64,000 nucleotides of DNA from contig CANQIL010000003.1 in assembly GCA_947624045.1 (NCBI GenBank), forward strand, positions 1-64,000, in the 5' to 3' direction. The translations under genes were made by a program, and so were the position numbers. This document shows positions 28,727 through 39,518 of the stretch, piece after piece. The notes beneath the pieces are model-generated. The model made no database searches and was not told the origin of the DNA. It worked only from the letters and a program-made list of their open reading frames with translations. This stretch comes from an uncultured Bacilli bacterium. GTDB taxonomy: Bacteria; Bacillota_I; Bacilli_A; RF39; UBA660. Each line of letters opens with the position of its first letter. The first letter of the stretch is position 1.

Positions 28727-29833
28727 ATGACTATTGTATCAATGAATTATTTATTAGAAGCTGGTGTTCATTTTGGACATCAAAAAAGAAGATGGAATCC
28801 AAAGATGAAGGAATACATCTACACAACAAGAGATGACATTTATATTATCGATTTACAAAAAACAGTTAAGAAATTAGAAGAAGCTTATGAAGCTTTAAAA
28901 GAAATTGCCGCAAATGGTGGAAAAGTTTTATTTGTTGGAACTAAGAAACAAGCTCAAGAAGCAGCTGAAGAAAGCGCTGTTAGAACTAATATGTATTTTG
29001 TAAATGAAAGATGGTTAGGTGGAACACTTACTAACTTTAAAACAATTCGTTCAAGAATTAGACGTATGGAAGAAATTGAAAAACAAGAAACTGATGGTAC
29101 TTTTGATGCTCTTCCTAAAAAAGAAGTTATTAAGATAAGAAAAGAATATGAAAAATTAGATAAGAACTTAAGAGGAATTCGTGAAATGAAGAAGATGCCA
29201 CAAGCTATGGTAATCGTTGACCCTCGTAAGGAAGAAATCGCTATTAAAGAAGCACATATTTTAGGAATACCTGTTTTTGGTATTGTTGATACTAACTGTG
29301 ACCCTGATTTAGTTGATTATGTAATTCCAGGTAATGATGATGCTGTTAGAGCTGTAAAATTACTAATTGGTGTTTTAACTAATGCTATTGCTGAAGTTAA
29401 TGGAAATGAAATTATTGACTACATCAGTGAAGATGACCGTGTAAGAACAGACAAGCCAGAAAAAATTGAAAAATATGATAAAACTGACAAGCCAAGTAAA
29501 TTCGATAAGAAATATAAAGATGAAGGCAAAAGAGATTTTAAAGAGAAAAGAGTAGAAGAGAAAAAGCCTAGAGAAGAACGTACTTTTAAAGAAGAAGTAA
29601 AAGCAGAAAAGCAAGAAAAACAAGAAAATAAAGAAGAAAAGTTAGCACAACCAGTAGAAAAAGAAGAAAAAAAGAGTGAAGAAAAGAAAGAGGCACCTAA
29701 AGAAGACAAAGCAAAAGAAGATTCTTTAGAAGAGCTAACTTTAAGTGATTTAAAAGCTAAGGCAAAAGATGCTGGTGTTAAAGGTTATTCTACTATGAAG
29801 AAAGCTGAACTTATTGAAGCTTTATCTAAATAA
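28727..29833 (+). CDS. rpsB: 30S ribosomal protein S2 with charged linker and SAP/Rho_N-like tail
   Basis: [22 protein letters not shown]; tail [35 protein letters not shown]. Confidence 0.95.
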   Translation: MTIVSMNYLLEAGVHFGHQKRRWNPKMKEYIYTTRDDIYIIDLQKTVKKLEEAYEALKEIAANGGKVLFVGTKKQAQEAAEESAVRTNMYFVNERWLGGTLTNFKTIRSRIRRMEEIEKQETDGTFDALPKKEVIKIRKEYEKLDKNLRGIREMKKMPQAMVIVDPRKEEIAIKEAHILGIPVFGIVDTNCDPDLVDYVIPGNDDAVRAVKLLIGVLTNAIAEVNGNEIIDYISEDDRVRTDKPEKIEKYDKTDKPSKFDKKYKDEGKRDFKEKRVEEKKPREERTFKEEVKAEKQEKQENKEEKLAQPVEKEEKKSEEKKEAPKEDKAKEDSLEELTLSDLKAKAKDAGVKGYSTMKKAELIEALSK

Positions 29834-29893
29834 TTTTATGTGGGAAGTTAGTTTCCCTTTTAATTTTAAAAGTAAAGAAGTGGAGGAGAAAAA

Positions 29894-30769
29894 ATGTTTA
29901 AAGCAAGTGATGTAAAAGAGCTAAGAGAAAAAACAGGAGCAGGAATGCTTGATTGTAAAAAAGCTTTAGAAGAAACAAATGGTGATATGGAAAAAGCTAT
30001 TGACTGGTTAAGAGAAAAAGGTATCGCTAAAGCAGCTAAAAAAGAAAGTCGTATTGCGGCTGAGGGATTATGTCAAATAAAAGTTGATGATAATAATGCC
30101 GTTATTTTAGAAGTAAATTCCGAAACAGACTTTGTTGCTAAAAATGCAGAGTTTACCAATTTTGTTGACTTTTTAGCCGACGTTCTTTTAAAAAATGAAG
30201 CCAAGACTGTTGAAGAAGCCTTACAAATTTCTGTTGACGGTGAAACTATTTCTGATAAGATAGTAGCCTTAACAGCTAAAATAGGTGAAAAGATTAGTTT
30301 TAGACGTTTTGAAAAAGTTACTAAAGAAGCTGATGAAGTTTTTGGAGCTTATAAACATATGGGCGGTAAAATTGGAACATTAGTAGTCTTAAAAGGCGCT
30401 AATGAAGAAGTAGCTAAAGATGTTGCAATGCAAGCTTGTGCTATGAATCCAACGGCTCTTAATAGAGAAGAAGTTCCTAGTGAACTAGTAGAAAGAGAAA
30501 GCCATATTATTAAAGAACAAGTTATGGCTGAGGGTAAAAGTGCTGATATAGCTGAAAAAATGGTTATTGGAAGATTAAATAAATTTTATAAAGAAATTTG
30601 TCTAGAAGAACAAGCCTTTATTAAAGATTCATCTTTATCAGTTAAAGACTATGTTAAAAATAATAATGGTGAAATTGTTTCAATGGTAAGATTTTCTGTT
30701 GGTGAGGGAATTGAAAAGAAACAAGAAGACTTTGCTAGTGAAGTAATGAGTCAAATTAAAGGAGTTTAA
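29894..30769 (+). CDS. tsf: Elongation factor Ts
   Basis: VKELREKTGAGMLDCKKALEETNGDMEKAIDWLREKG. Confidence 0.95.
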   Translation: MFKASDVKELREKTGAGMLDCKKALEETNGDMEKAIDWLREKGIAKAAKKESRIAAEGLCQIKVDDNNAVILEVNSETDFVAKNAEFTNFVDFLADVLLKNEAKTVEEALQISVDGETISDKIVALTAKIGEKISFRRFEKVTKEADEVFGAYKHMGGKIGTLVVLKGANEEVAKDVAMQACAMNPTALNREEVPSELVERESHIIKEQVMAEGKSADIAEKMVIGRLNKFYKEICLEEQAFIKDSSLSVKDYVKNNNGEIVSMVRFSVGEGIEKKQEDFASEVMSQIKGV

Positions 30770-30867
30770 AACTTTTTATAGTATGTTGACAATAGTTGAC
30801 ATGCTATTTTTTTTCTAAAAATTGAAAAAGATAGAAAATTAAGTTATTATAAGCTAGAGGATGTAAA

Positions 30868-31668
30868 ATGGAAAGAAATGCTGAAAGTAAAATTTTAATC
30901 ATTGTTATTATGGGCCTTTTCTTAGTTTTAATTGGAACTGGTCTTTATATGGCTACAAGTAATAAGAAAACTAAAAATATAGAAAAAGAAGAACAACCAC
31001 AAACTGATGAGCCAAGTGAGTCCTTAGATAGTGCTGAAATAAAAACGCTTATTAAAAACTTAACAACAACACAAAAAGATAGTTGTGGCTTTTATGGCTA
31101 TTTTGAAAATGATACTTATAATTACCAAGACTTAACTAATGAAGAAGCTTTTGGAATAATTATTAATAAAATATATAATGATAAAAAAGAAAGTGGTATT
31201 ACTAATCCTTTTACTAAAGGAACAATTATTTATGAAACAGAAATAGAGGCTAAATTGAAAGAACTTTTCCCTCAAGATTATAATTTTTCCCATAAGAGTT
31301 TTACAGAACTTATTTGTCCAAAATTTACTTATGATACTAATAATAAAAGTTATACTGTTTTAGAAGATGACAACTGTCAAACAACTTGTAAAGCTCAAAA
31401 TCTTTATTTAATTGACCAAGCTACTAAATATAAAGATTCACTAGATGTTGATATAAGAGTAGTTTTTGTTGATACTTCTAAAGAAACCATTAAATACTAT
31501 ACTGACTACAAAAAAACTAACTTCTTAAAAGAAGTAGCCGATACAGATTTATATAATCAACAAACTGGCTTTACAAAGGAAGAATTTGAAAAAGCATCTT
31601 TATATCGCTTAACTTTTGCTATTGAAGAGGATAATTATGTTTTTAAAGAAGCTAGATTAATAAACTAA
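30868..31668 (+). CDS. Membrane-anchored hypothetical protein
   Basis: N-term TM; no recognised family. Confidence 0.5.
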   Translation: MERNAESKILIIVIMGLFLVLIGTGLYMATSNKKTKNIEKEEQPQTDEPSESLDSAEIKTLIKNLTTTQKDSCGFYGYFENDTYNYQDLTNEEAFGIIINKIYNDKKESGITNPFTKGTIIYETEIEAKLKELFPQDYNFSHKSFTELICPKFTYDTNNKSYTVLEDDNCQTTCKAQNLYLIDQATKYKDSLDVDIRVVFVDTSKETIKYYTDYKKTNFLKEVADTDLYNQQTGFTKEEFEKASLYRLTFAIEEDNYVFKEARLIN

Positions 31669-31785
31669 ATAAGTGTTATAGTTTTTCTTAGTAGTTAGCT
31701 ATTAAAGAATAAGTAAAATATAGGTATTTTTCATTGCAAAATTTCATAAAATTTGATATAATATGCCGAAATAGGTGGTGAAATA

Positions 31786-32517
31786 ATGAAGGGGTCTAAT
31801 ACTAATTTAGAAGAAAAGAAAGGTAAAAAAAGTTCTAAGTCCAAAGTATCTTCAACTTCAAAAACAAAAAAGGCTAGTTCTAAAGCAACAGCTAAAAAGA
31901 AAACACAAACAAAAAAGAATGTCAAAAAAACAAAAGCTCCTAGTACAATAAATAAGACATCTAAAGAAGCAGTTAAAACTTCTCAAACCAAAGAAGAAAT
32001 AAAAGCAATTGCTTCTACTAAGAAAATAAAAGAAAAAAAAGAGCCTTTAAAAGTAAAAATTACTAAAACAGAAACTAAAACGACAAAGCCAAAACAAACT
32101 ACTAAACAAACAAAACCTAAAGATACTAAGCAAGTAAAAGAAGTAAATGAAGATAGGCAACTTCAAGCTAAAGTTATTAGTGAAACAGAATTAGAAAAAG
32201 AATTAAGAGAAATATATTCTACAAATGATACAATTGATATTAAAAATCCTAAAGAAGAAATGCTTGAATTAGAAGAAAATAAAGATACAACTGCACCAAC
32301 GATAATTAAAAGTGTAACCTTAACGGATGATTTTCTAGATGAAGAACAAGCAAGTCTTTTAAAACAAGATATAAGAAAAATTATTACTGAAGAAGATAGG
32401 ACAATAGTTAAACCGAAAAAAGATGCTTTAAGTATTATTGTTGTTATCTTGGCTATTATTTTTGCTATATTGGCTATCTTCTTTCTTTTTTTAATTTTAT
32501 ATATTTGTGAAGCTTAG
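31786..32517 (+). CDS. Lys-rich hypothetical protein with C-terminal TM
   Basis: Low-complexity Lys/Thr/Ser; C-term hydrophobic IIVVILAIIFAILAIFFLFLILYI. Confidence 0.55.
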   Translation: MKGSNTNLEEKKGKKSSKSKVSSTSKTKKASSKATAKKKTQTKKNVKKTKAPSTINKTSKEAVKTSQTKEEIKAIASTKKIKEKKEPLKVKITKTETKTTKPKQTTKQTKPKDTKQVKEVNEDRQLQAKVISETELEKELREIYSTNDTIDIKNPKEEMLELEENKDTTAPTIIKSVTLTDDFLDEEQASLLKQDIRKIITEEDRTIVKPKKDALSIIVVILAIIFAILAIFFLFLILYICEA

Positions 32518-32564
32518 TCTTTATTTTAAAGAAAAATTATATTATAATTAGGTAAAGAAAAGAG

Positions 32565-33122
32565 ATGAATGATATGGATAGTGAAATGATTATATTAGAA
32601 GCTACAGATAAATTAGATAAAGCTCTTGATTCCTTAGATAAAAAACTTAGAACAGTAAGAGCTGGTAGAGCTAACCCTTCAAGTCTAGATGGAGTAATGG
32701 TTGATTACTATGGTAGTATGACACCTTTAAAACAGTTAGCGACAATTTCTGTACCAGAGGCAAGACAATTATTAATTAAGCCTTTTGATAAAAGTTGTTT
32801 AAGCGCTATTGAAAAAGCTATTTTTAATTCTAATTTAGGATATACTCCTGGTAATGACGGTGAAACTATTAGAATAATTATACCTGAGTTAACTGAAGAA
32901 AGAAGAAAAGAGCTTGTAAAACAAGTAAAATCTTTAGCTGAAGAGGCTAAAGTAAGTATAAGAAATGTTCGTCATGATGCCTTAGAAGATGTTAAAAAAG
33001 CCCAACTTCCTGAAGATGAAGCTAAAGGTATGGAAAAAGATATTCAAGATTTAGTTAACAACTACAATAAAAAAGTAGAAGATAAGTTAAAAGAAAAAGA
33101 AAATGAACTATTAACAGTTTAA
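32565..33122 (+). CDS. frr: Ribosome recycling factor
   Basis: LRTVRAGRANPSSLDGVMVDYYGSMTPLKQLATISVPEARQLLI. Confidence 0.95.
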   Translation: MNDMDSEMIILEATDKLDKALDSLDKKLRTVRAGRANPSSLDGVMVDYYGSMTPLKQLATISVPEARQLLIKPFDKSCLSAIEKAIFNSNLGYTPGNDGETIRIIIPELTEERRKELVKQVKSLAEEAKVSIRNVRHDALEDVKKAQLPEDEAKGMEKDIQDLVNNYNKKVEDKLKEKENELLTV

Positions 33123-33203
33123 TAAATATTTAAAAAGATTCATAAAGCTATTTTAAGAAATTTTAGAATAGTTAGATGAGTCTTTTTTCTTTACATTTTT
33201 TTT

Positions 33204-33525
33204 CGAAAAATTATAAAAATTAAAAAGTTGTTGCGAATAATATATATGAAAGGGATAAATACTGGGGTAATTATCTTTTAATGTTAGGGGGATTTATATA
33301 AAAAAGAAAGATGATTTTTACACAGCTAAACGTGATATTGTTTTTAAAACAATTTTTTGCAATGAAGACAAGCCAGATTTATTAATTGCTTTATTATCAA
33401 GTATTTTAGAAATTGAGATTAATAAGTTTCTATTTTTAAATACTGAACTTAAAATTACTTATATAGGTGAAAGGAAGAAAATAGTAGACTTATTTGTTTT
33501 GTACATTTAGAAGTTAACGGACTAA
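33204..33525 (+). pseudogene. Truncated Rpn/PD-(D/E)XK gene copy
   Basis: Near-identical to 33996-34335 including upstream sequence, with a ~19-nt deletion after gacttatttgtttt. Confidence 0.8.
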
Positions 33526-33555
33526 TTGCTTATAATTGAAACAAAAAAATAAAAT

Positions 33556-33931
33556 TTGCAAACGAATATTATATGGGAAGAAAAAATTTATAGATATATT
33601 TTGCAAAAGGGGAAATATGAATTTTTAGGAATTGGGGAGGAAATTCATAATCCTGATTTTAATTATGGCGAATTCGCCATAATTAAAAGTCAAGCAGGCT
33701 TAAATAGTTATAAGATTATTGTTAAAGAATGGGTCAGTAAAACTAATGCTATTGATATACTATCAAAAACAGGAAGATATGGCGGTACATATGCTCATAA
33801 AGGCTTATAATGATGAAGAAGCTGCTAGTAAATTTATAAATGATAATAAAGATAAATTAACTCAATATAAATATACATTTAGTAAGAAAGGCTTATTTTA
33901 TTACTATACAGTTTTTGAAAAATTATCTTAA
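33556..33931 (+). pseudogene. KilA-N domain gene remnant
   Basis: NPDFNYGEFAIIKSQAGLNSYKIIVKEWVSKTNAIDILSKTGRYGGTYAHK then frame loss; aligns with 61697..62548. Confidence 0.75.
33657..33688. repeat. 32-nt perfect palindrome TTTTAATTATGGCGAATTCGCCATAATTAAAA
   Basis: Read directly, inside the KilA-N remnant. Confidence 0.95.
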
Positions 33932-34072
33932 GTAAGAATTTATATTTAATAAAAGTGCATTTTTTTAAAAGTGTGCTTTTTTTGCAATTTTTTTACGAAA
34001 AATTATAAAAATTAAAAAGTTATTGCGAATAATACATATGAAAGGGATAAATACTGGGGTAATTATCTTTTA

Positions 34073-34981
34073 ATGTTAGGGGGAATTTATATAAAAAAGA
34101 AAGATGATTTTTACACAGCTAAACGTGATATTGTTTTTAAAACAATTTTTTGTAATGAAGACAAGCCAGATTTATTAATTGCTTTATTATCAAGTATTTT
34201 AGAAATTAAGATTAATAAGTTTCTATTTTTAAATACTGAACTTAAAATTACTTATATAGGAGAAAGGAGAAAAATAGTAGATTTATTTGTTTTAGTAAAT
34301 GACAATATGTATGTACATTTAGAAGTTAATGGTGAAACAACTATAGAAACCATTTTTAGAAATTATGCCTTTTTTTATCATCAGATAGCTACAAAGACCT
34401 TAAAAAGTGAAGATTATAATTTGGATGATGAATTTATTCATATTGATTTAAGTTATGGCCTAGGTAAAAAGGAATATGATATTAAAGAAGTATATACATT
34501 CAAAAATGAAACAGGAGAAATTGAGCGATTAACAAATGTCAAAGGATATGAATTTAATATGGACAAAATAAGCGACATGTGGTATAGTGAAGATGAAGAA
34601 TTTAAAAGTAAGTATAAATATTTAGTAATGTTAGATATGAATAAGGAAAAATTAGAAGAGTTAAGTGAAAAATATAAAGGAGATGAAGTAATTATGGCTT
34701 ATAAAACTGAGGTAATTAAATTAAATGAGAGTGAAAGATTTGCAAGTTTAGTAACATATGAGCAGGATATACAGTTTATGAGAAATACTCAGAGAAATTT
34801 GGGACGTAAAGAAGGTTTAAATGAAGGAATTAGTATTGGCTTAAATGAAGCTAATCAAAAATTTGCTCGAAAATTATTAGCAGATGGAGTTCCTATCAAT
34901 AAAATTGCAAAATATACTTCATTATCTGAAGGTGAAATAGAAGCCTTAAGTCAAGATAAGTCTACACAGGATATTAAATAA
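34073..34981 (+). CDS. Rpn/PD-(D/E)XK nuclease family transposase-like protein
   Basis: DDFYTAKRDIVFKTIFCNEDKPDLLIALLSSILEIKI; C-term HTH-like. Confidence 0.85.
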   Translation: MLGGIYIKKKDDFYTAKRDIVFKTIFCNEDKPDLLIALLSSILEIKINKFLFLNTELKITYIGERRKIVDLFVLVNDNMYVHLEVNGETTIETIFRNYAFFYHQIATKTLKSEDYNLDDEFIHIDLSYGLGKKEYDIKEVYTFKNETGEIERLTNVKGYEFNMDKISDMWYSEDEEFKSKYKYLVMLDMNKEKLEELSEKYKGDEVIMAYKTEVIKLNESERFASLVTYEQDIQFMRNTQRNLGRKEGLNEGISIGLNEANQKFARKLLADGVPINKIAKYTSLSEGEIEALSQDKSTQDIK

Positions 34982-35023
34982 AACCATAAATGTTTATAAA
35001 AATATAAAGGAGATGAAGAAATT

Positions 35024-35311
35024 ATGGCTTGTAAAACTGAAGTAATTAAACTACCTGAAAGTGAGAGATATCCATGTTTAGTAACTTATGAGCAGGATAT
35101 ACAGTTTATGAGGAACACTCAAAGAAATTTGGCGTATGAAGAAGGATATCGCCAAGGTTTTAATGAAGGTATACAAAAATTTGTTAAAAAAACATTAGCA
35201 GACAATGTTCCTATCAGTAAAATTGCAGAGTACACTTCATTATCTGAAAGTGAAGTAACAGCCATAGCAGCAAAATTAAATCAACAAAAGAATATTAACC
35301 AACCACTTTAA
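35024..35311 (+). CDS. Stand-alone C-terminal fragment of Rpn-family protein
   Basis: MACKTEVIKLPESERYPCLVTYEQDIQFMRNTQRNL matches C-term of 34073..34981. Confidence 0.65.
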   Translation: MACKTEVIKLPESERYPCLVTYEQDIQFMRNTQRNLAYEEGYRQGFNEGIQKFVKKTLADNVPISKIAEYTSLSESEVTAIAAKLNQQKNINQPL

Positions 35312-35342
35312 TATTCTTTTTCTTTTCAAAAAAAAGAAAAGC

Positions 35343-35570
35343 CTATCTTTCGCTTTCCAACCCTTTATTCACTCTTTTTCTAATTATCTCTATCAAATTA
35401 TTTTTCATTTCCATATCAGCATTTTCCCAGATAAGCTCAAAAAACACACCCAAACCCGGCAAAGTTATTTCATCATTATTTTTTACCGACTCATCAATAG
35501 CTCTTTTTAAAGTTTCATAATTATCCCCCTGAAAATTATTAATAATATGTTCTCTAATATTAACGTCCAT
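35343..35570 (-). CDS. sspI: Small acid-soluble spore protein SspI-like
   Basis: MDVNIREHIINNFQGDNYETLKRAIDESVKNNDEITLPGLGVFFELIWENA; beside a SpoU methyltransferase gene as in Bacillus. Confidence 0.8.
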   Translation of the reverse strand: MDVNIREHIINNFQGDNYETLKRAIDESVKNNDEITLPGLGVFFELIWENADMEMKNNLIEIIRKRVNKGLESER

Positions 35571-35694
35571 TTAAAATCCTCCTTTACTTATATCTTGCTT
35601 AAAAACACCCCAATTTATACTAAAAACACTAAAAATTATAGCGTAATATTTTCTTTTTATTAAAAATTTGTTAAAATGAGGTGGGTGGTACATC

Positions 35695-36333
35695 GTGCGA
35701 ATAAAAATTGAAAATAACTACTACGATGTTTATATTGAAAAAAAGAAAACAAATCGTAATACCTACATTAGAGTTACAAAAGACTTAGACATTAAAGTAA
35801 CAACTAATATTTTTACATCAACACACTACATAGAAAAACTATTAGCAGAAAACACAAGCAAAATCCAAAAAATGCTCAAACAACAGCAATTAAAAAAAGA
35901 AAACAATACCGGCTTTTTTTATTTAGGAAAAAAGTATACAACAGTCTACACCAACATTAAAGAAATATCTTTTTTAGCCGACAAAGTCTTACTACCAAAA
36001 GATTTTAATATCGATGCTTGGTACAAAAAACAAGCCAAGACTATCTTTCAAGAACATTTAGAAAAAAACTATTTAAACTTTACCAAAAAAATACCCAAGC
36101 CCACTTTACGTATTCGGAAAATGACTTCAAGATGGGGTGTTTGTAATATAAAAACCCACATAATTACTATTAATTTAGAGCTTATGAAGCGAGATTTAAA
36201 ATTCTTAGATTATGTTATTATCCACGAACTAGCCCATTTAGTCTATGCCGACCATTCCACTAACTTTTGGCATTTAGTAGAAGCAAATATGCCCGAGTAC
36301 AAAAAATATAAAGAAGAAATGAAGGAATTCTAA
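35695..36333 (+). CDS. YgjP/WLM-type metallohydrolase
   Basis: VIIHELAHLVYADHSTNFWHLVEANMPEYKKYKEEM. Confidence 0.88.
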   Translation: MRIKIENNYYDVYIEKKKTNRNTYIRVTKDLDIKVTTNIFTSTHYIEKLLAENTSKIQKMLKQQQLKKENNTGFFYLGKKYTTVYTNIKEISFLADKVLLPKDFNIDAWYKKQAKTIFQEHLEKNYLNFTKKIPKPTLRIRKMTSRWGVCNIKTHIITINLELMKRDLKFLDYVIIHELAHLVYADHSTNFWHLVEANMPEYKKYKEEMKEF

Positions 36334-37061
36334 TGATAACAAGCCTAAACAATGATACTATTAAATATTTTTTAAAACTAAAACACAAAAAATATCGTGA
36401 TTTATATAATGAATACTTAATTGAGGGAGAACATTTAATAAAAGAAGCCTATAAAAACAACATAATTGTCGAGCTTATTGTTTTAAGAGATATACCGCTT
36501 CCCTATGACTTACCTCATATTTACGTTAGTAATGAAATTATGAAAGAACTATCTGACCTAGATAATTTTAATAGTTATATGGCCGTATGTAAAAAGAAAA
36601 AACCATCTACCATTACTGGTAGTAAAATTTTACTTTTAGATAATATCCAAGACCCAGGTAATTTAGGAACAATTATTAGAAGTAGTAAAGCTTTTAATAT
36701 AGATACACTAGTTTTATCAAATGATACAGTAGACTTATATAATAGTAAAGTTCTTCGTTCTACCCAAGGTATTTATAATTACTTAAATATTGTTAGAATG
36801 GACTTAAAAGAAGCAATTTTTTATCTAAAGGAGCAAAATATTCCTATCTATGGCACTAATGTTTCTAAAGGAGTAAATGTTAAAAGTATAAATAATACGG
36901 AAAAATATGCTCTTATTATGGGAAGTGAGGGAAAAGGCTTAAAAAAACAACTAGAGAAATTATGTGATAAAAATATCTATATACCAATTAATAAATCAGT
37001 AGAAAGCTTAAACGTAGCCATAGCAGCAAGCATTCTTTTATATGAATTAAATGGAGAGTAA
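36333..37061 (+). CDS. TrmH/SpoU-family RNA methyltransferase
   Basis: LLLDNIQDPGNLGTIIRSSKAF; ALIMGSEGKGL; IPINKSVESLNVAIAASILLYEL. Confidence 0.93.
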   Translation: MITSLNNDTIKYFLKLKHKKYRDLYNEYLIEGEHLIKEAYKNNIIVELIVLRDIPLPYDLPHIYVSNEIMKELSDLDNFNSYMAVCKKKKPSTITGSKILLLDNIQDPGNLGTIIRSSKAFNIDTLVLSNDTVDLYNSKVLRSTQGIYNYLNIVRMDLKEAIFYLKEQNIPIYGTNVSKGVNVKSINNTEKYALIMGSEGKGLKKQLEKLCDKNIYIPINKSVESLNVAIAASILLYELNGE

Positions 37062-37063
37062 AG

Positions 37064-37549
37064 ATGAGAAATTTAGTAAAAGTAGGAAAAATTGTTAGTA
37101 CTCATGGTATCAAAGGTGAAATAAAAATAATTTCTAATTTTCCTTATAAGAGTCGTGTTTTTATAGTAGGAAATAATATTTATATAGATAATAAGATATA
37201 TGAAATAAAGACATATCGTCATCATAAAAACTATGAAATGTTAACTTTAAATGATTATACTAATATTAATGAAGTATTATTTTTAATGCAAAAAGATGTC
37301 TATTTTGAAAAAGAAAAGTTAAACTTAAATACTAATGAAGTTTTAGATGAAGATTTAATTACTTATAAAGTCTTGACAAATAATAAAAAAGTGGGAATAA
37401 TAAAAGAGATATTTCAAGCAAGTCCTAAAAATAAAATAATAAGAGTTTTAATAGATAATGAAGAAATATTAATTCCTTTTTATTCACCCCAAATAGTAAA
37501 TATTGATAAAGAGAAAAAAGAGCTTACTATTAAGATTAATGAAAAGTAG
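37064..37549 (+). CDS. rimM: Ribosome maturation factor RimM
   Basis: VGKIVSTHGIKGEIKI..; upstream of trmD. Confidence 0.9.
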   Translation: MRNLVKVGKIVSTHGIKGEIKIISNFPYKSRVFIVGNNIYIDNKIYEIKTYRHHKNYEMLTLNDYTNINEVLFLMQKDVYFEKEKLNLNTNEVLDEDLITYKVLTNNKKVGIIKEIFQASPKNKIIRVLIDNEEILIPFYSPQIVNIDKEKKELTIKINEK

Positions 37550-37557
37550 GTGAGATA

Positions 37558-38226
37558 ATGGTTATAGATATCCTAACACTTTTTCCTAATATGTTTAAAA
37601 GTATCTTTGAAGAGTCAATTATTAAAAGAGCTAAAGATTTACAAAAAGTAACTATTAATATTCATAATTTTAGAGATTATTCCCTTGATAAGCATAAAAA
37701 AGTAGATGATACCCCTTATGGGGGAGGAGCAGGTATGGTACTTAGTATTCAGCCTATATATGATTGTGTTGAAAGTTTAAGAAAAGATTATTCAAAAGTT
37801 ATTTTACTTACACCTAGTGGTATACCTTATAAACAAAAACAAGCTTATCAATTAGCAAATGAAAAACACTTAATAATTATATGTGGACACTATGAGGGTT
37901 TTGATGAAAGAATAAGACAAATAGTTGATTTAGAAATTTCTATAGGAGATTATGTTTTAACAGGAGGAGAAATACCTGCTATGGTAATAGTAGATTCAAT
38001 AGTAAGATTAATACCTGGAGTTATAAAAGAACAAAGTCACTTAGAAGAATCATTTAATAAAGATTATTTATTAGATTATCCAACTTACACTAAACCAGAA
38101 GAATTTAAAGGTATGAGTGTACCTGAAGTTTTATTATCAGGAAATCATCAAAAAATAGAAGAATATAGACAAAAAGAAAGTCTTAGAAAAACAAAAGAAA
38201 TAAGACCAGATTTATTAGAGAAGTAG
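37558..38226 (+). CDS. trmD: tRNA (guanine-N1)-methyltransferase
   Basis: DILTLFPNMFKSIFEESI; DDTPYGGGAGMVL; GDYVLTGGEIPAMVIVDSIVRLIPGV. Confidence 0.95.
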   Translation: MVIDILTLFPNMFKSIFEESIIKRAKDLQKVTINIHNFRDYSLDKHKKVDDTPYGGGAGMVLSIQPIYDCVESLRKDYSKVILLTPSGIPYKQKQAYQLANEKHLIIICGHYEGFDERIRQIVDLEISIGDYVLTGGEIPAMVIVDSIVRLIPGVIKEQSHLEESFNKDYLLDYPTYTKPEEFKGMSVPEVLLSGNHQKIEEYRQKESLRKTKEIRPDLLEK

Positions 38227-38673
38227 GTGTTTTATATGTATGTTATTATTAAAAAGAAAAATAAATATAAACTTATTGATAAAGAAGAAATAAATAATAT
38301 AGTAGGTTTTCAAATGACTTCTCATAATAAAAATTTAACTATTAATGATAGTAGTGTTTGTAATATAGAAGTAGTAAGTAAAGTATTAGCTCATCCACTA
38401 GTATATAAGAAGGTTGCTAAAAAATATAATAAATTATTAGCTATTTTAACAGAGTTATTAATAAGTGATGATGATAGTGGAGATAGTTTTAGAGAAGCTT
38501 TAAATCAAATAGAAAGATTTAGAGTAGAAGTTAAAAATAAATATAGAGAATATTTAAAACAAAAAGAATTAGAAATGATGTCTAAACAACTTAAAGCTTT
38601 AGAAAAAGAGGCAACTGTTAGGTTATATGAATTAAATAATTATTATACAAGACAAACAAGTAAAGGTAAATAG
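38227..38673 (+). CDS. Hypothetical protein
   Basis: ORF after trmD; no family recognised. Confidence 0.5.
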   Translation: MFYMYVIIKKKNKYKLIDKEEINNIVGFQMTSHNKNLTINDSSVCNIEVVSKVLAHPLVYKKVAKKYNKLLAILTELLISDDDSGDSFREALNQIERFRVEVKNKYREYLKQKELEMMSKQLKALEKEATVRLYELNNYYTRQTSKGK

Positions 38674-38853
38674 CTTGTTTTTTTATATATTTATGTAAAT
38701 TTTACAGTTAGTTAAAAGCTTTATATATCAATAATTTTTAAGAAATTTGTCAAATAAAATGTTATAAAAATGTGTAAAGTTTATAAAAAAGGCTTTTAAA
38801 GAAAAATTCCTTGTGCTATACTTTAAATATAATAAAGGAGGAGAAAATTAAAA

Positions 38854-39504
38854 ATGCAAGAAAATAAGAATAATAGGTCATTTAAGATTATTACAGTGAT
38901 AGCACTATGTGTTGCTGTTATATGTTTATCAGTAGCATATGCGGCTTTGTCACAACAATTGAATATTGAGGGTACTGCTACAGTACAGAAAGCTACTTGG
39001 GATGTTCATTTAGAAAAAGAGGCAACAGGTTATGAAACTGTTGGTGATGCGGAAGTTTCCCAATTAGATGTTCCAGATAAAAGTACAACAGTAAGTTCAT
39101 TATCAGTTAAACTTAAAAAGCCAGGTGATAAAGCAACAATTAAGTTAAAGGCTGTAAATGGAGGAGATATCGATGCAACATTAACTAATGTAACTAAATT
39201 AAACGTTAGTTGTGAGGGACAGAGTGATAGTGCTGAAAATGACCAAAAATTAATTTGTGGAGCTACTGGTGATGGTTCTGATGGAAATGTAACTTTTTCA
39301 GTTACATATGATGACGTACCAATTACTGCTAATGGTATTGGAACTTTAACAGGACACACAGATTTAGATGCGACTAATTCTAAAGTAATTAAAATTGTTA
39401 TTGAATATGATAATGCTAAGACTACTGAATTACCTAAAAATGATGTAACTGTTACATTAAGTGGTCTATCATTTAACTATGCACAAAAAAATATTGGTGG
39501 ATAA
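38854..39504 (+). CDS. TasA/camelysin-like secreted protein 1
   Basis: SipW-type signal VICLSVAYAALSQQLNIEGTATVQKATWDV. Confidence 0.75.
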   Translation: MQENKNNRSFKIITVIALCVAVICLSVAYAALSQQLNIEGTATVQKATWDVHLEKEATGYETVGDAEVSQLDVPDKSTTVSSLSVKLKKPGDKATIKLKAVNGGDIDATLTNVTKLNVSCEGQSDSAENDQKLICGATGDGSDGNVTFSVTYDDVPITANGIGTLTGHTDLDATNSKVIKIVIEYDNAKTTELPKNDVTVTLSGLSFNYAQKNIGG

Positions 39505-39518
39505 TTTAAAAATGACTT

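Noticed and set aside
29375-29709. Minus-strand ORFs rich in Phe/Ser/Leu opposite the rpsB tail
   Set aside because: Antisense shadow of the Lys/Glu-rich linker; no RBS or family
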